From contig NZ_LGQZ01000117.1 in the NCBI RefSeq assembly GCF_003116015.1, positions 1 through 56,544 of the forward strand: a stretch of DNA of 56,544 nt, given 5' to 3'. The stretch's first letter is position 1. Each line of letters begins with the position of its first letter. This DNA is from Azospirillum sp. TSO22-1. Lineage in GTDB: Bacteria > Pseudomonadota > Alphaproteobacteria > Azospirillales > Azospirillaceae. Both the position numbers and the translations under genes were made by a program. Below, piece after piece: positions 50,469-56,544 of the stretch. Below the pieces are notes generated by a model. It worked only from the letters and a program-made list of their open reading frames with translations. It was not told where the DNA came from and made no database searches.

Positions 50469-51335
50469 ATGTCCCAGACCGGCTCCGAATACATCCTGAC
50501 CATCTCGTGCCCCGACACGGTCGGCATCGTCTTCGCGGTGTCCGGCTTCCTGGCGGAGCGGAACTGCAACATCATCGACAGCGCGCAGTTCGGCGACCGC
50601 GGCAGCGGCCTGTTCTTCCTGCGCGTCCACTTCGCCGCCGGCCGCAAGGGGCCGAGCCACGCCGAGCTGTCGAAGGCGTTCCAGGAGGTGGTGGCCGATC
50701 CCTTCCGCATGACGTGGAAGCTGCACGACGCCACCCGCCGCCAGCGCGTGCTGATCATGGTGTCGAAGTTCGGGCACTGCCTGAACGACCTGCTGTACCG
50801 CTACCGCATCGGCTACCTGCCGATCGAGATCCCGGCCATCGTCTCCAACCACCGCGACTTCTACCAGCTGGCGGCGTGGCACGACGTGCCGTTCCACCAC
50901 ATGCCGGTGACGGCCGAGACCAAGGCGCAGCAGGAAGCCCGGCTGTGGGAGATCGTCGAGCAGGAGCAGATCGACCTCGTCGTGCTCGCCCGCTACATGC
51001 AGGTGCTGTCGCCGGAGCTGTGCGAGAAGCTGTCCGGCCGGGCGATCAACATCCACCACTCGTTCCTGCCCAGCTTCCGCGGCGCCAAGCCGTACCACCA
51101 GGCCTACACGCGCGGCGTCAAGCTGATCGGCGCCACGGCGCACTACGTGACGTCCGGCCTCGACGAGGGGCCGATCATCGAGCAGGAGGTCGAGCGCGTC
51201 GACCACACCATGACGCCCGACGACTTCGTGGCGATGGGCCGCGACATCGAGAACGTCGTGCTGGCCCGCGCCGTGAAGTACCACGTCGAGCACCGGGTGC
51301 TGATCAACGGCAACCGGACGGTGGTGTTCCGGTAG
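50469..51335 (+). CDS. purU: Formyltetrahydrofolate deformylase PurU
   Basis: 288 aa. PurU hydrolyses 10-formyl-THF to formate and THF, balancing one-carbon units and supplying formate for purine synthesis. The N-terminal ACT domain (YILTISCPDTVGIVFAVSGF; LAERNCNIIDSAQFGDRGSG) senses small ligands such as methionine or glycine in E. coli. The C-terminal formyltransferase-fold domain shows the catalytic Asn/His/Asp set in AINIHHSFLPSFRGAKPYHQ and ATAHYVTSGLDEGPIIEQEV. The ATG at 50469 gives the usual length (280-290 aa). Confidence 0.95.
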   Translation: MSQTGSEYILTISCPDTVGIVFAVSGFLAERNCNIIDSAQFGDRGSGLFFLRVHFAAGRKGPSHAELSKAFQEVVADPFRMTWKLHDATRRQRVLIMVSKFGHCLNDLLYRYRIGYLPIEIPAIVSNHRDFYQLAAWHDVPFHHMPVTAETKAQQEARLWEIVEQEQIDLVVLARYMQVLSPELCEKLSGRAINIHHSFLPSFRGAKPYHQAYTRGVKLIGATAHYVTSGLDEGPIIEQEVERVDHTMTPDDFVAMGRDIENVVLARAVKYHVEHRVLINGNRTVVFR

Positions 51336-51350
51336 GAGGGAGGCGCCGCG

Positions 51351-52166
51351 TCAGGTCGCCGGCGGCGCCGCCACCTTCGCTTCTTCCGGCACGGGGGTGA
51401 ACACCGCGCGGGTGATCGCCTGTTCGATCTGGTCGCGGGTGAAGGGCTTGGGGATCACCGGGCCGAGATGCTCCAGCCCGCGCTTGGCCAGCTCGTCCGG
51501 GAAGGCGGTGACGAAGATCACCGGCAGGAAGCGCTGCCGGCGCAGCTCGCGCGCCACCTCGATGCCGTTGTCGCCCTCGGCGAGGCGGATGTCCATCAGC
51601 GCCAGCGTCGGCGTGTGCTCGGCCGACAGCGCCAGCGCCTCGTCCATGGTGGTGGCGTTGCCGCAGACGAGGTGCCCCATGCTGCGCACCGTCTCGGTCA
51701 GGTCGAAGGCGATGATGGCGTCGTCCTCGACGATCAGGATCACCGCGGTCAGGTGGTTGCGCACCACTTCGCGGCTGTGGTTCAGGCGCTCCACCGCCTG
51801 CTCCGGCAGCAGGCGCAGCGTGTCGGCGGCGTCGGCCAGCGTCACGTCCTCCAGGTTGACCAGCAGGTAGAGCCGCCGGTCGACCTCGTCCAGCGTGTTG
51901 AGCGCCGCCTCCACCGGGTGCGTCGAGCCGCGTTCGATCCCCCCGCCCGGCCCGCCGATCCCTTCGTCGGCCAGGGCGTTGAGGCGCGTGTACAGCGCCA
52001 GCCGCAGCGCGGTGCCGCCCTCGGGCAGGCCGGCGGCGCCGTCCAGGACCTGCTCCAGCGCGCGCGTCACCAGGGTATCGCCGCGCGCCGGCGAGCCCGT
52101 CAGGGCGCGCGCGTAACGGCGCAGATACGGCAGATGCGCCATCAACTCGCGGGTGCGTTCCACCAT
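51351..52166 (-). CDS. phyR: General stress response regulator PhyR
   Basis: 271 aa. An N-terminal sigma-like domain (LMAHLPYLRRYARALTGSPA; ALNTLDEVDRRLYLLVNLED; LADAADTLRLLPEQAVERL) mimics the ECF sigma factor EcfG and, after phosphorylation of the C-terminal receiver, captures the anti-sigma NepR. The receiver shows AVILIVEDDAIIAFDLTETV (acidic pair), Asp192 in ALMDIRLAEGDNGI and Lys in GPVIPKPFTRDQI. The inverted order (output first, receiver last) is diagnostic. The usual neighbours nepR and ecfG are not visible on either side. The ATG at 52166 matches known starts near a VERTREL-like sequence. Confidence 0.94.
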   Translation of the reverse strand: MVERTRELMAHLPYLRRYARALTGSPARGDTLVTRALEQVLDGAAGLPEGGTALRLALYTRLNALADEGIGGPGGGIERGSTHPVEAALNTLDEVDRRLYLLVNLEDVTLADAADTLRLLPEQAVERLNHSREVVRNHLTAVILIVEDDAIIAFDLTETVRSMGHLVCGNATTMDEALALSAEHTPTLALMDIRLAEGDNGIEVARELRRQRFLPVIFVTAFPDELAKRGLEHLGPVIPKPFTRDQIEQAITRAVFTPVPEEAKVAAPPAT

Positions 52167-52444
52167 AGTGCTTCCCCGTCCCCCATCGCGATGCGGCGGC
52201 AACGACAGCGTCGCCGTTCTTCAGGTCGCAGTAAATGTCGGCGCTTGGTTCCCGAATTGGAACGGGCCTATCGCATTAGGCGCAGCTTTTCCCGAGGGAA
52301 TTCCAAAGTAACTCCCGGTTTTACCAAAAAGGAGTAAGCCGAAGGACACCCGGCCCGGAGCTGATCTAGCCACCGGCCGGCGGACGGAAAGCTGCTGATG
52401 GTGCGGCTTAACCATTGTCTAAGACCTTCCAGTTACGATGGTGT

Positions 52445-52521
52445 TCGCCCGATTTTGGGCGAGGCGAATGTTCCAACTGTGGTGCGCCGGCCCCGGACAT
52501 CCCCGGAGCCGGCGCATTTTT
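52445..52521 (+). terminator. Double hairpin with T-run upstream of phyR; possible sRNA end
   Basis: TCGCCC-gatttt-GGGCGA (52445-52462) is followed by TGCGCCGGC (52483-52491) pairing exactly with GCCGGCGCA (52508-52516), then TTTTT. This is a strong plus-strand terminator, yet no plus-strand gene ends here: the stretch lies in the 584-bp gap between the divergent phyR and the next gene. It may be the 3' end of a small RNA or a leader attenuator. GGAAC/GTTCC motifs, the core of EcfG promoters, recur around it (52248, 52259, 52470, 52523, 52540, 52562). Confidence 0.6.
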
Positions 52522-52750
52522 CGTTCCGCTCGCAATTTCGGAACAAAGGCCCGGATCGTCTGTTCCAAGCCGCAATGGTGTGATTCCTCCCTGAACCGCC
52601 AGTTCCTCGAGGCCGCCGGCCGCGCCGTTGCACGGACGCGGCCGGCGGCCCTTTCTTTTCCCGGGGAGCGCCGCCCGCGGTGCTTGCACCCGCGGTCCCC
52701 GCCCGGTAATGAGAGGCCGGCCCCGCCCCAACCCCGGATTCCGACCGCCG

Positions 52751-53284
52751 ATGGACGAGCAGACGACCGATCCCCAGGTCACCGACGGCTTGACGCCGGA
52801 GGAGCTCGCCGATCTTGAGGCATGGCGGCAGAGGGTGCACGGCACCAACATCTCCGACAAGACGCTGCTGGCGACCGACTATCTCAATCACTTCAACGAG
52901 ATCGTGATGCTGATCGAGATGGTGCCGGACATGCCGGACATGCTGGAGGAATGCCGCCTCTGGCAGCCCAAGACCTACCAGGAGCATTTCCGCGACAGCG
53001 GCTTTTCCGACAAGGCGCTTGCCATCGAGGCGTACGAGCACGTGCCGCCCAAGTTCCGCAAGCCGTTCGAGGACACCATCGCGCAGATGACGCAGGTGGT
53101 CGACCGCACGCTGGAGCGCATCGGCAACGACGTGCACGGCGGCGACCCGGACCGGCTGCGCGAGGACTGCCGGCAGTCGGTGGAGATCATCCACCGCATC
53201 ATCCAGGTCGCCAACGGCATCATCCACGGCACCGCCCACGTCATGGAGCAGGCCGAGATCGACCAGTACCTCGGGACGGACTGA
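52751..53284 (+). CDS. Hypothetical helical protein, 177 aa
   Basis: Soluble, acidic and mostly helical (LTPEELADLEAWRQRVHGTN; YLNHFNEIVMLIEMVPDMPD; QSVEIIHRIIQVANGIIHGT). It contains several His and Asp/Glu that could bind a metal, but no recognised motif. The ATG at 52751 (MDEQTTDPQVTD) has only a weak ribosome site. It lies downstream of a terminator-like structure and a GGAAC-N16-TGTT pattern (52540) that is close to the EcfG promoter form, so a role in the stress response next to phyR is possible but unproven. Confidence 0.62.
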   Translation: MDEQTTDPQVTDGLTPEELADLEAWRQRVHGTNISDKTLLATDYLNHFNEIVMLIEMVPDMPDMLEECRLWQPKTYQEHFRDSGFSDKALAIEAYEHVPPKFRKPFEDTIAQMTQVVDRTLERIGNDVHGGDPDRLREDCRQSVEIIHRIIQVANGIIHGTAHVMEQAEIDQYLGTD

Positions 53285-53290
53285 GCGCGC

Positions 53291-53815
53291 CTACGCCGCC
53301 GTCGCGCCCGCCAGGAACGCCTCGAGCTGATCGAAGCTGCCGGTCCAGCCGCCGGTCATCGACGGCTTGCCGTCCGCGAAGGCCTTGCACTCCTCCTCCG
53401 TGGCGTCCATCGGAACCCAGGTGACGGTGATCTTCGTCTCGCGCGCGCTGACTTCCTCGAACGTCACCGTCGACAGCAGGCGCAGCGGCCAGGCGCCGCC
53501 GAAGGGGGAGGGTGCCACGTTGCCGTGCTCGTCGGCGAAGGAGTGCTCCCAGACCAGCCGCGATGGCTCCTCGACCGCGCGGTACACGTACTTGCCCCAG
53601 ATCACGAGGCCGCCCGGCATCTCCATGCGCGCGTGCTGGTAGCCGCCGGGACGCAGGTCCATGGTCAAGATGGTGGCGGTGCAGCCCTTCGGGCCGAACC
53701 ACCGCGCCAGCATCGCCGGGTCGGTCCACGCCCGCCACACCAGCGGGCGCGGGGCGGCGAAGACGCGCGCGATCGAGAACACGGGGCCGGCGGCCCCCAA
53801 AGCCTCCTGGGACAT
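53291..53815 (-). CDS. SRPBCC (AHSA1-like) protein
   Basis: 174 aa, Aha1/START-like helix-grip fold: FSIARVFAAPRPLVWRAWTD, LARWFGPKGCTATILTMDLR, GGYQHARMEMPGGLVIWGKY, and TVTFEEVSARETKITVTWVP, ending in the family-typical GGWTGSFDQLEAFL. These cytoplasmic proteins bind hydrophobic ligands; the link to Hsp90 activation is by homology only. It follows the arsR gene by four bases, a common operon in which the regulator controls the SRPBCC protein. Confidence 0.88.
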   Translation of the reverse strand: MSQEALGAAGPVFSIARVFAAPRPLVWRAWTDPAMLARWFGPKGCTATILTMDLRPGGYQHARMEMPGGLVIWGKYVYRAVEEPSRLVWEHSFADEHGNVAPSPFGGAWPLRLLSTVTFEEVSARETKITVTWVPMDATEEECKAFADGKPSMTGGWTGSFDQLEAFLAGATAA

Positions 53816-53819
53816 GGTC

Positions 53820-54161
53820 TCACCCTTCCTTCGATGTTCGTTGGATCGTCTTCAAGAAGTCGTCGAGGCGGTCGAAGCTTTCGTTCCACAGGCCCCGCAC
53901 GCCGTCGACCCAGTCCACCGTCTCGTTCAGCGCCGCGACGTTGAGCCGGCGGGGGCGGGACTGGGCGTCCTGGCCACTTTCGATCAGGCCGGCGTTCTCC
54001 AGCACCTTCAGGTGCTTGGAGATGGCCGGCTGGCTGATCTGGAACGGCTTGCGCAGTTCGGACACCGTCGCCTCGCCCCGGGCCAGACGCTGCAGGATGG
54101 CGCGTCGGGTCGGGTCGGCGAGGGCGGCGAACTTGAGGTCGAGCGATGAATTGATAGCCAT
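53820..54161 (-). CDS. ArsR-family transcriptional regulator
   Basis: 113 aa, winged helix: FAALADPTRRAILQRLARGE, ATVSELRKPFQISQPAISKH, LKVLENAGLIES. The metal-binding ELCVCDL motif of ArsR/SmtB is absent; this is the SRPBCC-linked ArsR subgroup. It is the first gene of a two-gene operon. A 16-bp near-palindrome nine bases before the ATG is the probable operator, suggesting autorepression. Confidence 0.88.
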   Translation of the reverse strand: MAINSSLDLKFAALADPTRRAILQRLARGEATVSELRKPFQISQPAISKHLKVLENAGLIESGQDAQSRPRRLNVAALNETVDWVDGVRGLWNESFDRLDDFLKTIQRTSKEG

Positions 54162-54169
54162 ACGGTTAT

Positions 54170-54185
54170 ATAGCTGATCAGTTAT
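54170..54185. promoter_or_regulatory. Probable ArsR operator
   Basis: ATAGCTGATCAGTTAT is a 16-bp inverted repeat with one mismatch, centred on CTGATCAG, in an AT-rich stretch directly upstream of the arsR start. Its size and place suit a winged-helix dimer that represses its own transcription. Confidence 0.55.
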
Positions 54186-54309
54186 TATTTGGTCAAGGCG
54201 CTTGTGCCCGTTGTTGGGATGGCCACCATTCGTTCAACGCATGCCTCCGCGGCGCCGCGCCCCCTTACAGTGGGCGGCCGATAATCAAGAAAGCGCTTTA
54301 GGGGGATTG

Positions 54310-54837
54310 GTGAAGGCTGGCGGCCCCGCCATCATCGACGAGACGGCCGAAGGACAGGGCGACGGCCCCACCGACGTCGAGGCGGCGGCGGATCTCGCCG
54401 CCCGGCCGGAGCTGCGCCTGTGGCTGCGGCTGTCGGCCTGCGACGCGCTGATCGGCCAGAAGCTGCGCACCCGCCTGCGCGAGACGTTCGACACCACCCC
54501 GGCCCGCTTCGACCTGATGGCCCTGCTCGACAAGGCGCCGGAGGGGCTGACCATGGGCGAGCTGTCGAAGCGCCTGATGGTCACCAACGGCAACGTCACC
54601 GGCATCGTCGACCGGCTGGTGCAGGACGGGCTGGCGGTGCGCGCCTCGGCCTCCTACGACCGCCGCACGCATTTCGTCCGGCTCACCCCGTCCGGCCGCG
54701 CCGCGTTCCGCGGCATGGCCGACGCGCACCAGACCTGGCTGGTCGACCTGATGGACGGGCTGGAGCGCGAGGAGGTGGTGACCCTGCTGGCGCTGCTGGA
54801 CCGGCTGAAGCGCTCGGTGCGCGGAGGGGCCCGGTGA
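54310..54837 (+). CDS. MarR-family transcriptional regulator
   Basis: 175 aa. The N-terminal 45 residues are acidic and disordered. The MarR winged helix follows: LRLWLRLSACDALIGQKLRT, PARFDLMALLDKAPEGLTMG, LSKRLMVTNGNVTGIVDRLV and the wing ASASYDRRTHFVRLTPSGRA. The start is a GTG at 54310 with GGGGGA six bases upstream. It is coupled to the CoA-ligase gene (GTGA overlap), so it probably responds to an aromatic acid or its CoA ester. Confidence 0.85.
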   Translation: MKAGGPAIIDETAEGQGDGPTDVEAAADLAARPELRLWLRLSACDALIGQKLRTRLRETFDTTPARFDLMALLDKAPEGLTMGELSKRLMVTNGNVTGIVDRLVQDGLAVRASASYDRRTHFVRLTPSGRAAFRGMADAHQTWLVDLMDGLEREEVVTLLALLDRLKRSVRGGAR

Positions 54838-56465
54838 CCCCCGACGCGAACAAAGGCAGCGCCCACATCGACACCTTCGCGCGTGACCGGCTGCCGCCGC
54901 CGGAGCAGTGGCCCGACCTGCGGCTGGAGGCCGCCGGGCTCGCCTATCCCGAGCGGCTGAACGCCACGGCCGAGCTGCTGGACGCCTGGATCGCCCGCGG
55001 CCACGCCGCGCGCCCCTGCCTGATCGGCCCGACCGGCGCCTGGAGCTACGGCCGGCTGCACGAAACGGTGAACCGCATCGCCCGCCATCTCGTGGAGGCG
55101 CACGGGCTGGTGCCCGGCAACCGGGTGCTGCTGCGCGGGCCGAACACGCCGATGCTGGCGGCGTGCTGGCTGGCGGTGGTCAAGGCCGGCGGCATCGCGG
55201 TGCCGACCATGCCGCTGCTGCGCCGGGCCGAGCTGTTGCACGTGGTGGAGGCGGCGGAGGTCCGGCTGGCGCTGTGCGACGCCGGCTTCACCGCCGAACT
55301 CGACGGGCTGCCGGACACCCTGCTGCGCTTCAACGGGAGCGGCGGGGGGACCGGCGGGCTGGAGGCGGCCGTCGCCGGGCTCGACCCGGTGTTCGACGCG
55401 GTGGACACCGCGGCCGACGACATCGCGCTGATCGCCTTCACCTCCGGCACCACCGGGCGGCCGAAGGCGACGGCGCACTTCCACCGTGACCTGCTGGCGG
55501 TCGCCGACCTGTCGCCGAAGCGGCTGCTGCGCACCGGGCCGGACGACGTGTTCTGCGGCACGCCGACCATCGCCTTCGCCTACGGCATGGGCGGCCTGCT
55601 GCTGTTCCCGCTGCGCGCCGGGGCGTCGGCGGTGCTGCTCGACCGGCCGTCGCCGGAGCGGCTGCTCGCCGCCCTCGCCGAGCACCGGCCGACGCTGTGC
55701 TTCACCATCCCCACCGTCTACCGCGCCATGACCGCGCTGATCGAGGAGGGGCAGGGGCCGCCTTCCGACAGCCTGCGCGCCTGCGTCTCGGCCGGCGAGC
55801 CGCTGCCGGAGGCGACCTTCGCCGCGTGGCGGGAGGTCACCGGGCTGGAGATCCTCGACAGCCTGGGCACCACCGAGATGCTCAACGCCTTCCTGCACGC
55901 CGAGCCGGGCGCCGTCCGCCCCGGTGCCACCGGCCGCCCGGTGCCCGGCTACGAGGTGATGGTGGTGGACGACGATCTGGCGTCGCTGCCGCCGGGGCAG
56001 GTCGGGCGGCTGGCGGTGCGCGGGCCGACGGGGTGCCGCTACCTCGCCGACGAGCGGCAGGCGCTCTACGTCCGCGAGGGTTGGAACCTGACCGGCGACG
56101 CGGTGCGCGTCGATGAGGACGGGGTGTTCTGGTACCAGGGCCGCATGGACGACCTGATCGTCTCCTCCGGCTACAAGATCTCCGGCCTGGAGATCGAGGA
56201 GGTGCTGATGGAGCACCCGGCGGTGGACGAGGTGGCGGTGATCGCCACGCCGGACGGCCTGCGCGGCTCCATCCCCAAGGCGTTCGTGGTGGTCCGCCCG
56301 CCGGTCCGGCCGGGGCCGGAGCTGATGCGCGAGCTGCAGGACTTCGTGAAGGCCCGCATCGCGCCCTACAAGTATCCCCGCGCGCTGGAGTTCATCGAGG
56401 CCCTGCCGCGCACCGAGACCGGCAAGCTGCAACGCTACAAGCTGCGCCAGCGCGATGGGTACTGA
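54834..56465 (+). CDS. Aryl/acyl-CoA ligase (2-aminobenzoate/benzoate-CoA ligase-like)
   Basis: 543 aa, AMP-forming ANL superfamily. The phosphate-binding motif is LIAFTSGTTGRPKATAHFHR; ILDSLGTTEMLNAFLHAEPG is motif II; GWNLTGDAVRVDEDG and IVSSGYKISGLEIEEVLMEH mark the hinge region; and LPRTETGKLQRYKLR carries the catalytic Lys. Length, the early ERLNATAELLDAWIARG, and the coupling to MarR fit ligases for benzoate or 2-aminobenzoate that open aromatic degradation, but substrate choice cannot be read from motifs. The start is a GTG overlapping the marR stop. A long perfect hairpin follows. Confidence 0.83.
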   Translation: MTPDANKGSAHIDTFARDRLPPPEQWPDLRLEAAGLAYPERLNATAELLDAWIARGHAARPCLIGPTGAWSYGRLHETVNRIARHLVEAHGLVPGNRVLLRGPNTPMLAACWLAVVKAGGIAVPTMPLLRRAELLHVVEAAEVRLALCDAGFTAELDGLPDTLLRFNGSGGGTGGLEAAVAGLDPVFDAVDTAADDIALIAFTSGTTGRPKATAHFHRDLLAVADLSPKRLLRTGPDDVFCGTPTIAFAYGMGGLLLFPLRAGASAVLLDRPSPERLLAALAEHRPTLCFTIPTVYRAMTALIEEGQGPPSDSLRACVSAGEPLPEATFAAWREVTGLEILDSLGTTEMLNAFLHAEPGAVRPGATGRPVPGYEVMVVDDDLASLPPGQVGRLAVRGPTGCRYLADERQALYVREGWNLTGDAVRVDEDGVFWYQGRMDDLIVSSGYKISGLEIEEVLMEHPAVDEVAVIATPDGLRGSIPKAFVVVRPPVRPGPELMRELQDFVKARIAPYKYPRALEFIEALPRTETGKLQRYKLRQRDGY

Positions 56466-56466
56466 T

Positions 56467-56505
56467 ATCAAAGGCGCCTGATGGCTTCCATCAGGCGCCT
56501 TTGAT
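56467..56505. terminator. Bidirectional terminator hairpin
   Basis: ATCAAAGGCGCCTGATGG and CCATCAGGCGCCTTTGAT form a perfect 18-bp stem with a 3-base CTT loop, starting 2 bp after the ligase stop. The AAA/TTT ends would allow termination in both directions. Confidence 0.85.
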
Positions 56506-56516
56506 CCAACCCGGCA

Positions 56517-56537
56517 GCTCAATGCACAGCATTGAGC
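56517..56537. repeat. Short perfect hairpin at the window end
   Basis: GCTCAATGC and GCATTGAGC form a 9-bp stem with an ACA loop, 11 bp after the ligase terminator. There is no T-run in the visible bases. It may belong to the end of a convergent gene outside the window. Confidence 0.5.
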
Positions 56538-56544
56538 GGGAGGG

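Noticed and set aside
52227..52252. EcfG promoter driving phyR on the minus strand from the GTTCC at 52248
   Set aside because: No CGTT-like -10 element lies 16-17 bases downstream on that strand.

Overview
The window is a very GC-rich chromosomal segment of an alphaproteobacterium, most likely Azospirillum or a close relative (Azospirillaceae/Rhodospirillales). The evidence is the combination of CtrA, ChpT, FlbD and PhyR (all alphaproteobacterial regulators) with a cheA-W-Y-B-R operon whose CheA carries a C-terminal receiver domain. This gene order and hybrid CheA recall the Che1 cluster of A. brasilense. No rRNA, tRNA, CRISPR, phage or insertion sequence was found. The segment looks like ordinary core chromosome with small accessory modules.

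Region 1 (1-7.6 kb), signalling: the start of a secreted protein, a DUF3553 protein, the phosphotransferase ChpT, a small hypothetical gene, then cheAWYBR and a VOC-family gene. Region 2 (7.6-10.7 kb): three genes of probable glycan or methyl transfer, namely a 460-aa protein with a glycosyltransferase-like C-terminus translationally coupled to a methyltransferase, and a second divergent methyltransferase. Region 3 (10.7-25.4 kb), cell cycle and flagellum: ctrA divergent from fliIJ, with a TTAAC-rich intergenic region, and a convergent minus-strand cluster fliF-fliH-fliN-motA-like-flbD-flhA-flhF-flhG-fliK-like. FliG is absent from its usual place after fliF, and a short cysteine-free QueF-like protein closes the cluster. 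A 409-bp region with two perfect inverted repeats separates fliF from an XRE regulator.

Region 4 (25.7-33.8 kb): XRE regulator, HD hydrolase, a PAS hybrid kinase with receiver and HPt domains divergent from a lone response regulator, an ExoD-like protein, a CNNM/CorC-type transporter, RodA and an XRE-cupin regulator. Region 5 (33.9-38.4 kb): a three-gene molybdoenzyme operon best read as the cytoplasm-facing sulfite dehydrogenase SoeABC. Region 6 (38.4-42.2 kb): a tetR-emrA-emrB efflux module with overlapping divergent promoters and two matching operators. Region 7 (42.3-56.5 kb): YcjX/YcjF-type genes, Hsp20, a methyltransferase, periplasmic proteins, an amidase, purU, the general-stress regulator phyR, an arsR-SRPBCC pair, and a marR regulator coupled to an aryl-CoA ligase.

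The main logic is that ChpT hands phosphate to CtrA, CtrA and FlbD time flagellar gene expression, and CheA steers the flagellum, with all three layers within 25 kb. The most unusual non-coding structures are two copies of a long palindrome built from CACGGATT units (31688-31848 and 42070-42218), whose two arms share copy-specific changes, and a possible orphan transcript ending at a strong terminator (52483-52521) upstream of phyR.
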